Below are positions 8,149 through 16,579 of a DNA stretch of 64,000 bases, piece after piece. Each line of letters begins with the position of its first letter. Position 1 is the first letter of the stretch. The notes under the pieces were generated by a model. It was not told where the DNA came from. It saw nothing but the letters and a program-made list of their open reading frames with translations, and did not search any database. This DNA is from Eubacteriales bacterium (GTDB lineage: Bacteria; Bacillota; Clostridia; Lachnospirales; Lachnospiraceae). Position numbers and translations under genes: made by a program. Location: assembly GCA_030524545.1 (NCBI GenBank), contig JAUNGM010000012.1, positions 1 through 64,000 of the forward strand. Direction: 5' to 3'.

Positions 8149-8193
8149 ATGATAAAAATACTTTTCGTGTGCCACGGCAGGACAGCAGCATGA
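8149..8193 (+). pseudogene. Truncated 5' end of an LMW protein tyrosine phosphatase gene (attachment-site remnant)
   Basis: ATG 8149 encodes MIKILFVCHG and then diverges (RTAA, stop). The intact phosphatase at 63118 begins MIKVLFVCHGNICRS. The two DNAs agree except mostly at third codon positions up to TGCCACGGCA, and are unrelated afterwards. This is what is expected when an integrated element carries its own replacement for the first ten codons of the target gene and a second element then integrates at the rebuilt site. The fragment itself lacks most of the catalytic loop and cannot be active. Confidence 0.8.
8170..8179. other. Attachment-site core (junction of element 1 and element 2)
   Basis: TGCCACGGCA, which is palindromic at its ends (TGCC...GGCA) as recombinase core sites usually are, is identical at 8170-8179 and 63139-63148. 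It is the last shared sequence between the truncated and intact phosphatase starts. The exact strand-exchange point cannot be fixed from the sequence. Confidence 0.65.
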
Positions 8194-8308
8194 AAGTGCT
8201 TGAGGGCAATTACTGCGATAAACTGCGGCAAATCGGTGCAATAGGGTTGGTGGGGTACTACGGTTTTACTACGATTGATGAGCTTAAAATAAAAAGTGTT
8301 AAAGTAAT

Positions 8309-8350
8309 GGTCTGAGGGCAGAAAATTCTGTTTTCAGACCGTTTGTTTTT
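8309..8350 (+). terminator. Rho-independent terminator at the left end of element 2
   Basis: GGTCTGA (8309-8315) and TCAGACC (8334-8340) form the stem, with CAGAAAATTCTG able to pair inside, followed by GTTTGTTTTT. It would stop transcription reading from element 1 or from attP into the repressor region. Confidence 0.75.
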
Positions 8351-8385
8351 ATTCCGATATGCGCATTAGTATTGTTCCGATAAGT

Positions 8386-8430
8386 GTAAAAAGCACGTTG
8401 TTCCTTCTGTGGAATCAACGTGCTTTTTAC
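8386..8430 (-). terminator. Terminator of the XRE gene, bidirectional hairpin
   Basis: A perfect 15-base stem, GTAAAAAGCACGTTG (8386-8400) with CAACGTGCTTTTTAC (8416-8430). The stop codon of the minus-strand XRE gene (8427-8429) is inside the stem. The A/T-rich foot gives a T run on either strand, so it can terminate in both directions. Confidence 0.8.
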
Positions 8431-8726
8431 ATCGTATTCATTAGATCAAGCAGGAGCCGTTTCTGCTCGTCAGTCAGGGTACTCCATGTTGAAAAGAGTT
8501 TTTGCTGTTCTTCGGTTATCGGAGATTCATCGTCCTCAGTGAAAAACTGTGCCAATGTTATACCGAACGCCTTGCACACTGCTTCTAAGGTCGGCAGCGT
8601 AGGTGCATTGTTCCTGTTGAACATATTTGTAACTGTGGAGTGAGAGAGGTTTGCTTCTTTTGCCAGACGGTAATCTGTCCAGCCACGTTCCTCCATCAAC
8701 TGCCTTATGCGTTTCTGTGCATCCAT
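8427..8726 (-). CDS. XRE family transcriptional regulator
   Basis: A 99-residue protein with an N-terminal Cro/CI-type HTH (residues about 5-60: IRQLMEERGWTDYRLAKEAN, then LSHSTVTNMFNRN and TLEAVCKAFGITLAQFF) and a short C-terminal helical tail (EEQQKLFSTWSTLTDEQKRLLLDLM) likely for dimerization. It lies 250 bases inside the left attachment core, so in the circular element it would be next to the integrase, as lysogeny repressors often are. It is divergent from the gene at 8875, and the 148-base gap holds a strong -10. It is the best repressor candidate of element 2; no target is proven. Confidence 0.82.
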   Translation of the reverse strand: MDAQKRIRQLMEERGWTDYRLAKEANLSHSTVTNMFNRNNAPTLPTLEAVCKAFGITLAQFFTEDDESPITEEQQKLFSTWSTLTDEQKRLLLDLMNTM

Positions 8727-8769
8727 ATCATCACCTGCCCATCTGTATCTATTCTAATTCCCAAATTGG

Positions 8770-8778
8770 TGGTATAAT
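8770..8778 (+). promoter_or_regulatory. Extended -10 promoter between the XRE gene and the gene at 8875
   Basis: TGGTATAAT is an extended -10 box (TG-N-TATAAT) about 97 bases before ATG 8875. The -35 region at the right spacing (TATTCT, 8750-8755) is poor, as usual for extended -10 promoters. Its position between divergent genes makes it a natural target for the XRE protein. Confidence 0.5.
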
Positions 8779-8874
8779 AGTCACAATCGGTAGACACAAT
8801 ATTACCCGGAAAGGATATATGCACACATAGTATGGTAGACAGATGGGAATGCTATTCAGCAGGAGGTTTTGACT

Positions 8875-9120
8875 ATGGGCGAACATTTATTTGAGCGGTT
8901 GGCTCGTGAACGGAATATAACGGTGGAAGAACTGCGGGCGATTATATCAGCTCGGATGGAGAGGGGATGGAATGACCCTGACCCGGAGAAAAGGGCGCAG
9001 TGGAGGAAGATACCTTGTGTGGGGGAAATTCCCACACCTGATGAATGGTTACGATATGCAGTTGAGAGATTGCAGGAAGAGGGGCGAGAGGACTTGCTGC
9101 GATGGTATCCGAATTTATAG
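8875..9120 (+). CDS. Small protein resembling the Spo0A C-terminal region found on mobile elements
   Basis: An 81-residue acidic protein (ERLARERNITVEELRAIISA, then GWNDPDPEKRAQW and EIPTPDEWLRYA). Short proteins of this pattern near XRE regulators in Firmicutes are often labelled Spo0A C-terminal-like; helices 1-3 may form an HTH. I cannot confirm DNA binding. ATG 8875 follows GCAGGAGG at the proper distance. It is a single-gene unit with the promoter at 8770 and a strong terminator at 9123, and could be an antirepressor or partner of the divergent XRE protein. Confidence 0.55.
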   Translation: MGEHLFERLARERNITVEELRAIISARMERGWNDPDPEKRAQWRKIPCVGEIPTPDEWLRYAVERLQEEGREDLLRWYPNL

Positions 9121-9122
9121 AG

Positions 9123-9160
9123 AAAGCCCTATGGAAAGATTCATTTTCCATAGGGCTTTT
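9123..9160 (+). terminator. Rho-independent terminator after the 8875 gene
   Basis: A perfect 15-base stem, AAAGCCCTATGGAAA (9123-9137) and TTTCCATAGGGCTTT (9145-9159), with a 7-base loop and a T-rich foot. It separates the small gene from the convergent AraC gene. Confidence 0.85.
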
Positions 9161-9192
9161 ATTAAAGGTTAATATACATACTTCCCCAATAC

Positions 9193-10167
9193 TTACTTCT
9201 GTGTCCTCATTAAACGTCTATATTCTTCTGGAAACAGTCCGGTTGTTTTTTGAAATAATTTGGAAAAGCGTCCGGCATGGTGATAACCAACGGCCTCTGC
9301 AATCTGACTGATTGGGAAGTCTGTTCCTATGAGCATATATTCTGCATGGGCGATCCGTTTGTTCTGAATGAATTCTGTAATTGTATAGCCATACAATTTT
9401 TTGAAGGAGTAACGGAGTTTTGTCTGTCCCATGCAGGCAATTTTAGTTAAATGCTCTGTCCGTATGTCAAAAGCAAAGTGATCTTCTATGTAGGACTTTA
9501 CGGCATCTAAATTTGTCAAATCTTCTTTCGATAATTCTCCGCTTGGGGTAAATCCCTTGTGACCTTTCGTTTTATCAATAATTAGTGAGATGGCCTCAGA
9601 TACCTTGCTTTCATAAAAAAGGTGCGCAGATACCCCTGTTCCTTGAAATGTCTGTATTTGCCGCATAAGTAGCACCAATTCAGGAAAATCAGAAATACCA
9701 TCAATACTCAAAAATGCAGCCTTGGGGTCAGGAAACTCATCCGGGTATTTTTGCACCAGATAATCGTGATAATAACCGGGCATTAGCATCAACTCAATTC
9801 CGTGGATAGGAACGTTTTTGTGATATCTGGCACGGAATACTTGACAGTCAGAAACATGGCCACGGATACAATTAGCGTTCATCCTTTTATATGGGGATAA
9901 TTCTTCTGCTGATATGGTGTCGTAGTAGTTGATGGAAATAAAATCCTGCTGTTGGTACTCCAGCACTTTATCTTCCTTTAGTCGCAAATCGAGAACAGCG
10001 ATTGCGAACATTCCCTCTCTTTCATAATACCAATAATAGCCTTCTCCCAATTCTTTTGGTGGTTCGTAGCAAACTCCTTCCAGATTGAGATTTTTCTTAC
10101 AGGCGCATGGATGGAATCCTAATTGATTCAGGCAGGGTTCAGGTAAATTGATTGTCTGTTCTTCCAT
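9193..10167 (-). CDS. AraC family transcriptional regulator (PchR-like)
   Basis: A 324-residue regulator. Residues about 1-200 are an effector-binding domain with the motifs seen in iron/siderophore-responsive AraC proteins (GIELMLMPGYY, DFPELVLLMRQIQTF). Residues about 220-320 are the two-HTH AraC domain, ending AEAVGYHHAGRFSKLFQKTTG and FPEEYRRLM. ATG 10167 is preferred because GGGAG lies 8 bases upstream; 16 more in-frame codons upstream lack a site. It is divergent from the ABC/MATE/ECF operon and is the likely activator of that operon, sensing its substrate, as YbtA and PchR do for siderophore uptake. The ligand is unknown. Confidence 0.88.
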   Translation of the reverse strand: MEEQTINLPEPCLNQLGFHPCACKKNLNLEGVCYEPPKELGEGYYWYYEREGMFAIAVLDLRLKEDKVLEYQQQDFISINYYDTISAEELSPYKRMNANCIRGHVSDCQVFRARYHKNVPIHGIELMLMPGYYHDYLVQKYPDEFPDPKAAFLSIDGISDFPELVLLMRQIQTFQGTGVSAHLFYESKVSEAISLIIDKTKGHKGFTPSGELSKEDLTNLDAVKSYIEDHFAFDIRTEHLTKIACMGQTKLRYSFKKLYGYTITEFIQNKRIAHAEYMLIGTDFPISQIAEAVGYHHAGRFSKLFQKTTGLFPEEYRRLMRTQK

Positions 10168-10368
10168 AATGGTTCTCCCTTTATCCACTTTCAACGAATC
10201 TTTAGCACGATTCAACGAAGGTTAGTCAAAACTATTGTTTTATGCTTCCAAATGATCTAAATTATATTTTGTTCTAGTTAGATACTGCTAACCAGAATAA
10301 AGTATAGCAAACTTCTTGGCGTAATTCAAGAAAAATCAAGAAGTTTATGCGAAAAGGAGGTATCTTCA
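10168..10368. promoter_or_regulatory. Divergent control region of the AraC gene and transport operon
   Basis: This AT-rich 200-base gap holds two inverted repeats: GTTAG...CTAAC near 10277-10292, and AAACTTCTTG (10309-10318) with CAAGAAGTTT (10337-10346), a perfect 10-base repeat with an 18-base centre. The second ends 6 bases before the AAAAGGAGG of the first ABC gene. It could be an operator for AraC or the DtxR-type regulator encoded at 19136, or a 5' UTR hairpin. Confidence 0.5.
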
Positions 10369-12147
10369 TTGAAGAACGAACAATCATGGTTTCAGGCACT
10401 TCTTTCGTTTGCCGCTCGTTGCAAAGGTAAAATGATTTTGTCGGTGCTTTGTTCCATCATCAGCGTGTTCGGTGGTTTTGTTCCTTTCCTCGGCGTCTAT
10501 CAGATTTTGAAATTATTTATCGCGGGAAATGTGGAACTGACACAGATTTTATATTGGTGCGGAATCTGTGTTGCCGGGTATGCAGTACGACTTGTATTTT
10601 TCGCCATTTCTACAATTTTATCTCATGTCAGCGCCTATACGATATTGGAGACAATCCGTATGGAGATTGCAGATAAATTGATGAAAGCACCATTAGGTGA
10701 TGTGATGAATAAAACAATCGGTCAGATTAAGAGTGTAATCGTTGACCGGGTGGAAGCAATCGAACCGCCGCTGGCACATTTTATTCCAGAAGCAACGGGT
10801 AACATTGTAATTCCCATTGCGATTTTTATATTCTTGATTGTGTTTGATTGGCGTATGGCTCTGGCATCCATTGCAACAATTCCCTTGGCTGCAATTCCTT
10901 TTGGGATTATGACAAGGAACTTTACAGAAAAATATGATGCCTACATGAAAGCGAATAACCATGTGAACAGTGTCATTGTGGAGTATGTGGAAGGTATTGA
11001 GGTCGTAAAAGCCTTTAACCAGGCCACCAGTTCTTATGAGAAATTTGCAAAGGCAGTAGCTTCTTTTAAGGACTATACCGTTGCATGGTATCAAAGCACA
11101 TGGAAACTGATGTATCTGGCATTTTCCATTTTGCCATCTACGCTTCTTGTTTCACTTCCGGTTGGACTTTTGCTTTTTGCACATGGTTCCCTGACTGCGG
11201 CGGAGCTGTGTATGTGCCTGATTCTTTCACTTAGCATCATCGCACCTCTGATGCGGCTGGAAGTCTTTGTGAATGAGATGAAGGTCATGGAATACGGAAT
11301 TAAGGAAACACTGGAATTTATCAATATGCCAGAGTTACCAAATGCTGAAAAGTCGGTGAAACTGACACATTCTGATATTGAATTGGAACATGTGTCTTTC
11401 TCCTATACCGGAAAAGAAAATGAAATGGTGTTGCGTGACGTAAATCTGAAAATGCCCCAGGGTAGCTTTACTGCATTGGTAGGCCCATCTGGTGGCGGAA
11501 AATCCACCGTTGCCCGGTTGATTGCCCGCTTTTGGGATGTTACGGATGGCCGCATTAAGATCGGCGGCATAAATATCAAGGATATTCCGCTGAAACAGCT
11601 TTCTGATACGGTCAGCTTTGTTACGCAGGATAATTTCTTGTTTAACTGCTCATTGAAAGAGAATATCCGGTTGGGTGATCCATCAGCAACAGATGAGCAA
11701 GTTTACGCTGCAGCAAAAGCGGCGTGTTGTGATGAATTTATCAGCAGATTAGAAAAAGGCTATGACACGCCTGCGGGAGATGCTGGAAAGAGATTGTCCG
11801 GCGGTGAGAAACAACGTATTGCTATTGCGCGTGCTATCTTGAAGAAAGCGCCTATCGTGATTTTGGATGAGGCAACAGCATTTACTGATCCAGAGAATGA
11901 GGATAAGATTCAACAATCTATTATGGCACTTACTAAAGGAAAGACTTTGTTGGTAATTGCACATCGCCTTTCCACCATTCAGAACGCTGATCAGATTGTC
12001 CTTCTGAAGCAGGGACATATTGAAGCAGTTGGTAAGCAGGATGAGCTTTTGAAGAATAGTCCGCTCTATGCTGATATGTGGAACGCCCATATTGGTGCAA
12101 AATCCTGGGCTGTTTCTGATGAACAGGGGGTGACTTTAAATGTTTAA
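10369..12147 (+). CDS. ABC transporter, fused membrane-ATPase half-transporter (first of a pair)
   Basis: A 592-residue type-I exporter-fold protein: six-helix membrane domain (residues about 15-310) and C-terminal ATPase (about 335-580) with Walker A GPSGGGKST, signature LSGGEKQR, Walker B IVILDEAT and H-loop AHRLS. TTG 10369 is the start, behind AAAAGGAGG with 8-base spacing. It overlaps the next ABC gene by 8 bases, and the two would form a heterodimer. In gut Firmicutes and mycobacteria (IrtAB) and Yersinia (YbtPQ) such pairs beside AraC-type regulators import siderophores despite the exporter fold; drug or peptide export is the other possibility. Confidence 0.9.
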   Translation: MKNEQSWFQALLSFAARCKGKMILSVLCSIISVFGGFVPFLGVYQILKLFIAGNVELTQILYWCGICVAGYAVRLVFFAISTILSHVSAYTILETIRMEIADKLMKAPLGDVMNKTIGQIKSVIVDRVEAIEPPLAHFIPEATGNIVIPIAIFIFLIVFDWRMALASIATIPLAAIPFGIMTRNFTEKYDAYMKANNHVNSVIVEYVEGIEVVKAFNQATSSYEKFAKAVASFKDYTVAWYQSTWKLMYLAFSILPSTLLVSLPVGLLLFAHGSLTAAELCMCLILSLSIIAPLMRLEVFVNEMKVMEYGIKETLEFINMPELPNAEKSVKLTHSDIELEHVSFSYTGKENEMVLRDVNLKMPQGSFTALVGPSGGGKSTVARLIARFWDVTDGRIKIGGINIKDIPLKQLSDTVSFVTQDNFLFNCSLKENIRLGDPSATDEQVYAAAKAACCDEFISRLEKGYDTPAGDAGKRLSGGEKQRIAIARAILKKAPIVILDEATAFTDPENEDKIQQSIMALTKGKTLLVIAHRLSTIQNADQIVLLKQGHIEAVGKQDELLKNSPLYADMWNAHIGAKSWAVSDEQGVTLNV

Positions 12148-13888
12148 GACAACAAAACGAATTATTGATTGGTGTGGTGCTTATAAAGGCCGTTTGTACC
12201 TCGGATTTGTGTGTGCATTCTTTGCGACCTGGTTCGGAGCAGCGCCTACAATGGTCGCGGCCTATACTTTAGGAAAAGCCATTGACAGTGCAAGAACTGG
12301 AATGCCCTTTGATACTTCACTGATTGGTCTTTCATTTGCAGCAGTAGTGGTGCTGGTGCTGCTTCGCTTCCTGTTTTCCTACTGGCGGGCGAAATTGCAG
12401 GAAAGTATCGGCTATGAGCTTGCGGCAGAGCAGCGAATTAAAATCGGTGACATTCTAAAACGTGTATCGCTTGGATATTTTCAGGAGAATAGCGCCGGAG
12501 ACATTTTAAGTACCGTCACTACAGAGCTTTCTTCTTTGGAATATCAGGGAATGAGAATGATTAACGAGGTAGTTAATGGTTACATAAACGTGGTTGCAAT
12601 CATTCTTTGCCTGGGCTTTTTCAGTATTCATGCTGCGCTGGTGGCACTGGCTGGTGTGCTGCTTTCCTTCCTGTTTTTGCATGGGGTATCAGTACAGAGT
12701 GCGAAAAATGCGCCTGTCAACGAAAAGGCCGTTGAAGATATGTCTGGCGCTGCGATTGAGTATGTGCGTGGACTTCCCATCGTTAAGTCTTTTGGTCAGG
12801 AAGGTGCTTCTATTGCCAGTATGAAACAGGCGGTAAATGACAGCAAGAAGATCAATATCAAGATTGAAAAGGGCTTCACGCCGTTTAACTGCCTGCATCT
12901 GTTCTCTTTGAAATTAGCTTCTGTGGGGCTGGTGCTGGTTACGGCATGGATGACCTACAACGGACAGATGGAACTTCCTATTATGCTCATGTTCTGTATG
13001 TTCTCGTTTACCATCTTTGGCAGCGTGGAGGCAGTCAATGATTCGGCTCATGTGCTTGGTGTCATAGATTCTGCGATGAATAAGCTGGAGGAAGTCGAAA
13101 AGGCAGTCTACATTGATGAAGGTGGATCAGACATTATGCTGGCATCCCACGACATTGAGTTTCAGCACATTTCTTTTGGTTATGACAAGCGGGAAGTGCT
13201 GCATGATGTTTCTTTCAAAATTCCGCAAAATACCACGACTGCTGTTGTAGGTCCTTCTGGTAGCGGCAAATCTACACTTTGCAATCTCATTGCTCGCTTT
13301 TATGATGTGAACAGCGGTGCAATCAAGATCGGTGGACGTAATGTGAAAGACTTTACCTGTGATTCCCTGTTGCGGAATATCAGCATGGTTTTTCAGAATG
13401 TATATTTGTTCCATGATACGGTAAAGAACAATATCCGTTTTGGTAATCCCAATGCAACGGATGAACAGATTATAGAGGCCGCAAAAAAGGCTCGTTGCCA
13501 TGACTTCATTATGGCGTTGCCGGACGGCTATGACACAATGGTTGGCGAGGGAGGTTCATCCCTGTCAGGTGGAGAAAAACAGCGTATCTCCATTGCCCGT
13601 GCAATCTTGAAAGATGCTCCCATCGTTATTTTGGACGAAGCAACAGCAAGTATTGACCCGGAGAATGAGCATCTGATCCAGGAGGCGATCAGCGCACTTA
13701 CCCACGGCAAGACAATTATTACGATTGCCCATCGACTTGCCACTATTCAAAATGCTGACAAAATCCTTGTGGTGGATGGAGGCGGGATCGCCCAACAGGG
13801 AACTCATGATGAACTGATGGCACAAGAAGGCGTATATAGACGATTTATTGAGATCAGAGAGAAGGCCGAAGGCTGGAGCATCGGCTGA
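12140..13888 (+). CDS. ABC transporter, fused membrane-ATPase half-transporter (second of a pair)
   Basis: A 582-residue partner of the preceding protein with the same layout: six-helix membrane domain, then ATPase with GPSGSGKST, LSGGEKQR, IVILDEATASIDPE and AHRLA. All catalytic residues are present, so both ATP sites of the heterodimer could be active. It starts at ATG 12140 inside the end of the first gene, which ensures equal translation. It is followed 14 bases later by the MATE gene. Substrate is inferred from context only (metallophore or metal complex). Confidence 0.9.
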   Translation: MFKTTKRIIDWCGAYKGRLYLGFVCAFFATWFGAAPTMVAAYTLGKAIDSARTGMPFDTSLIGLSFAAVVVLVLLRFLFSYWRAKLQESIGYELAAEQRIKIGDILKRVSLGYFQENSAGDILSTVTTELSSLEYQGMRMINEVVNGYINVVAIILCLGFFSIHAALVALAGVLLSFLFLHGVSVQSAKNAPVNEKAVEDMSGAAIEYVRGLPIVKSFGQEGASIASMKQAVNDSKKINIKIEKGFTPFNCLHLFSLKLASVGLVLVTAWMTYNGQMELPIMLMFCMFSFTIFGSVEAVNDSAHVLGVIDSAMNKLEEVEKAVYIDEGGSDIMLASHDIEFQHISFGYDKREVLHDVSFKIPQNTTTAVVGPSGSGKSTLCNLIARFYDVNSGAIKIGGRNVKDFTCDSLLRNISMVFQNVYLFHDTVKNNIRFGNPNATDEQIIEAAKKARCHDFIMALPDGYDTMVGEGGSSLSGGEKQRISIARAILKDAPIVILDEATASIDPENEHLIQEAISALTHGKTIITIAHRLATIQNADKILVVDGGGIAQQGTHDELMAQEGVYRRFIEIREKAEGWSIG

Positions 13889-13902
13889 TGAAAGGAGAGA
13901 CT

Positions 13903-15276
13903 ATGAGTAAACAAACAGATACCAGAACAATGCTGCTGACAGCCTCACCGCTGCAGCTTATCATTTCACTCAGCCTGCCCGCCATCATTGGTATGGTGGT
14001 TGTGGGACTGTATAATCTGATGGATAGGGTTTTTGTCGGCCAGCTCATTAACGAAGTCGCTATGGGGGCTGTTTCCGTATCTTATCCATTCACGCTGATT
14101 AACACTGGCGTATCTACACTGATTGGTGTTGGTTCCGCTTCGGTTCTGTCCCGCGCAGTCGGTAAAAAAGACCAGGACACTGTGGATAAGATCATGGGGA
14201 ACCTAATTGCCATGAATCTTCTTCTTGGCATTATCATTACCGCTGTCGGTATGATTTTTACACGCCAGATTCTTACCCTGAGTGGTGCGGAAGGGGAGAT
14301 TCTGAATAATGCGGAGCGTTATCTGCGGATTATCTTTGCTGGCTCCCTATTCGTCAATTTTGCTCAATCCTCGAATATGATTATGCGTGGCGAAGGGCTT
14401 TTGAGACAGGCTATGGTGTTCAGTGCTGGTTCTGCTGTCCTGAATATCATTCTTGATCCCATTCTTATCTCGCTCCTCAATCCTTATGGAAGGGGAATTG
14501 ACGGTGCCGCCTATGCGACTATTTTCTCGCAGTTTGTTTATGCGGCGGTCATGCTTTGGCATTTCATGGCGAAAAGTAAGAATGTCCGTATTCACGGTAT
14601 TCGCTTTGAAAAGAGTCTGGCATCTGAAATCTTCGGTGTCGGTTTTTCTGCCATGCTGATGCAGGTTATGACGCTGGTACAGCAGACAGTTCTTTACAAA
14701 GTGGCATCTATTCATGGCGGAGATTCATGGCAGATCCTTTTGGGTGCCGCATTAAGCACACAGTCCTTTGCCTTTATTCCTCTTTGGGGTATGAGCCAGG
14801 GCTTCCAACCCGCAGCCGGTACAAATTATGGTGCAAAAGAATATGACCGCGTAAAGACGGTAACAAAGGGCTTTATCGTAGGAGCGACAGTGCTTTCCCT
14901 TATTTTCTACCTTCCGGTGGAACTGGCTCCGAAGATGGTGCTTTCCTGGTTTATCACTGATCCGGCACTTGTTACACAGGGTTATACCGATTTCCGCATC
15001 CTGTTCAGCACATATATCATTTTGGGATTCCTGATTACTGCAATTACCTTGTTCCAGTCTTTGGGTAAGGCATCGAAAGCCAGCGTTATTGTTGTATTCC
15101 GTCAGATCGCACTTTTTATTCCTATGGCAATCCTGCTTCCTAAAATTGGCGGTCTTGGGATTCGTGGGGTATTCCTGGCTCCGGCTCTGACAGATGGGAT
15201 TATCTTTATTGTTGCTGTTCTGTTGGTGGTTTCAGAATTTAGAAATCTTACAAAGTTGAAAAAGGAAATGAGGTAA
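13903..15276 (+). CDS. MATE family efflux transporter
   Basis: A 457-residue multidrug and toxin extrusion protein with about 12 membrane segments and the usual N-terminal amphipathic lead (SPLQLIISLSLPAIIGMVVVGLYNLMD, then RVFVGQL). ATG 13903 follows AAAGGAGAGACT; the upstream ATG 13888 lacks a site. These Na+- or H+-driven antiporters expel cationic compounds. In this operon it may export a metallophore or a toxic product of uptake, complementing the ABC pair. It belongs to the same operon as the genes on both sides. Confidence 0.9.
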   Translation: MSKQTDTRTMLLTASPLQLIISLSLPAIIGMVVVGLYNLMDRVFVGQLINEVAMGAVSVSYPFTLINTGVSTLIGVGSASVLSRAVGKKDQDTVDKIMGNLIAMNLLLGIIITAVGMIFTRQILTLSGAEGEILNNAERYLRIIFAGSLFVNFAQSSNMIMRGEGLLRQAMVFSAGSAVLNIILDPILISLLNPYGRGIDGAAYATIFSQFVYAAVMLWHFMAKSKNVRIHGIRFEKSLASEIFGVGFSAMLMQVMTLVQQTVLYKVASIHGGDSWQILLGAALSTQSFAFIPLWGMSQGFQPAAGTNYGAKEYDRVKTVTKGFIVGATVLSLIFYLPVELAPKMVLSWFITDPALVTQGYTDFRILFSTYIILGFLITAITLFQSLGKASKASVIVVFRQIALFIPMAILLPKIGGLGIRGVFLAPALTDGIIFIVAVLLVVSEFRNLTKLKKEMR

Positions 15277-15282
15277 AAGAAA

Positions 15283-15882
15283 ATGGATCAAAATAAGAAC
15301 AAATTACAGGTCAAAGACCTTGTTACCATTGGTATTTTTTCAGCAATTTATTTTGTTATCAATCTGATTGTTATGGTTAGCGGAGGCATTACCCCTCTGC
15401 TATGGATTTTCATGCCACCAATTCTCAGTGTTCTGTGTGGTGTGATCTATATGCTTCTTGTGGCGAAAGTTCAGAAAACAGGAGCAGTTCTGATTATGGG
15501 GCTGATTACTGGACTGATCTATGTGGCAACCGGGCAATTTACGCTGGTGTTGCTCGTGACATTTGGACTGGCCTGCATTGTGGCAGAGTTGATCCGTAAG
15601 GCAACTGGATACAACAGCTTTAAGGGAAACCTTCTCGGATATGCCTTCTTTTCTCTTGGCATGGTAGGTTCCCCGCTACCGATTTGGTTGTTCCGTGACA
15701 GTTTCTCGGAGCAGATGGTATCTCAGGGGATGCCTGCTGACTATGTAGCAACTATGAATGCTGTTACCCCGGTATGGGTATTGATTGTAATGGTGGTGGC
15801 GACCTTTTTATTGGCTTTTGTTGGCGGCCTGATTGGAAAAGCCCTGCTGAAAAAGCACTTTGAAAAGGCGGGCATGGTTTAA
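15283..15882 (+). CDS. MptD-type (Trep_Strep family) ECF transporter S component
   Basis: A 199-residue membrane protein with about six helices. The N-terminal VKDLVTIGIFSAIYFVINLI is the ECF S-component signature region that contacts EcfT. Trep_Strep/MptD-type S subunits have no firmly known substrate. It would bind the substrate for the EcfT (15885) and EcfA (17148) encoded downstream. It starts 6 bases after the MATE gene and ends 2 bases before the T-component gene. Confidence 0.85.
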   Translation: MDQNKNKLQVKDLVTIGIFSAIYFVINLIVMVSGGITPLLWIFMPPILSVLCGVIYMLLVAKVQKTGAVLIMGLITGLIYVATGQFTLVLLVTFGLACIVAELIRKATGYNSFKGNLLGYAFFSLGMVGSPLPIWLFRDSFSEQMVSQGMPADYVATMNAVTPVWVLIVMVVATFLLAFVGGLIGKALLKKHFEKAGMV

Positions 15883-15884
15883 CA

Positions 15885-16568
15885 ATGGCAGGTACAGAAA
15901 CAAAAGCGATTCATTTAGACCCCCGGACAGATCTGTTGCTTCTGGTTATCGCCAACATCGTTGCCTTTACATATTCTGCCCGGTGGATTGAATTTGCCGT
16001 TATTGGCGTGCTGGCGCTCCTGTTGTTGTGCTGTGGGTGCGGAAAGACAGCAATCAAGTGGATATTAGTATTTGCGGGCCTTGTAGTCATTCAATATTAT
16101 GTAATACCGATACTGCCGAAGATATTTGTCATCATGTTTTCCATTTTGACGGTATATATTCGCAAATTGTTTCCTTGTTTGATGATTGGCGCATTAATTT
16201 TGAAAACAACGCCAGTGCGGTTTTTGATTATCGCATTGAGGAAATGGCATATTCCACAAAAGCTGATTATTCCGCTCTCGATTACCCTGCGGTATTTTCC
16301 GGCAATCAAAGAAGAACACCGCCATATCCGGGATGCCATGAAGCTGCGGAAGATCAAGGGGCTTGAAAGGAAAATGGAGTGCATGGTTGTGCCGCTCTTA
16401 ATGTCCGCAACCGGAACGGCTGATGAATTGAGTGCTGCCGCCATTACCAGAGGGATTGAAAATCCAGTCCCCAAAACCTGTATTGTGGACTTACGCTTTC
16501 ATATTCAGGACTACATCTGCTTGTTAGTGGGCTGTGCATTTATTGTAGCTGCGAATATAGCACATTAG
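15885..16568 (+). CDS. ECF transporter T component (EcfT, membrane)
   Basis: A 227-residue membrane protein of the CbiQ/EcfT family. The hydrophobic N-terminal helices are followed by coupling helices with the characteristic small-residue and Arg motifs (FPAIKEEHRHIRDAMKLRKI and SAAAITRGIE, the latter matching the Ala-Arg-Gly signature). It links the S component to the ATPase. The start is ATG 15885 directly after the S-component stop. Confidence 0.87.
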   Translation: MAGTETKAIHLDPRTDLLLLVIANIVAFTYSARWIEFAVIGVLALLLLCCGCGKTAIKWILVFAGLVVIQYYVIPILPKIFVIMFSILTVYIRKLFPCLMIGALILKTTPVRFLIIALRKWHIPQKLIIPLSITLRYFPAIKEEHRHIRDAMKLRKIKGLERKMECMVVPLLMSATGTADELSAAAITRGIENPVPKTCIVDLRFHIQDYICLLVGCAFIVAANIAH

Positions 16569-16579
16569 AGGGAGAAGCA

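Larger units (their letters stand above)
1..8179. mobile_element. Element 1: mobilizable element, right-hand part (left end outside window)
   Basis: The genes DUF6076, HTH, DUF3847, MobA/MobL, CHC2 primase, VirE helicase, Xis and Int form a typical integrative mobilizable element of gut Firmicutes. It has a relaxase but no visible type IV secretion genes, so it would need a helper element for transfer. The right end is inferred at the TGCCACGGCA core inside a truncated LMW-PTP reading frame, 226 bases after the integrase. The left end was not found in the window. The broken VirE gene suggests impaired replication. Confidence 0.75.

Noticed and set aside
7927..8193. 88-codon frame after the element 1 integrase
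   Set aside because: Only its last 14 codons (from ATG 8149) have meaning, as the LMW-PTP start; the rest has no ribosome binding site and no family pattern.
6943..8241. 432-codon open frame antisense to the element 1 integrase
   Set aside because: Shadow of a strongly conserved integrase gene; no independent evidence.
8190..8315. 41-codon frame just right of the attachment core
   Set aside because: It overlaps the phosphatase fragment stop, lacks a ribosome binding site and ends inside a terminator stem; too weak to call a gene.
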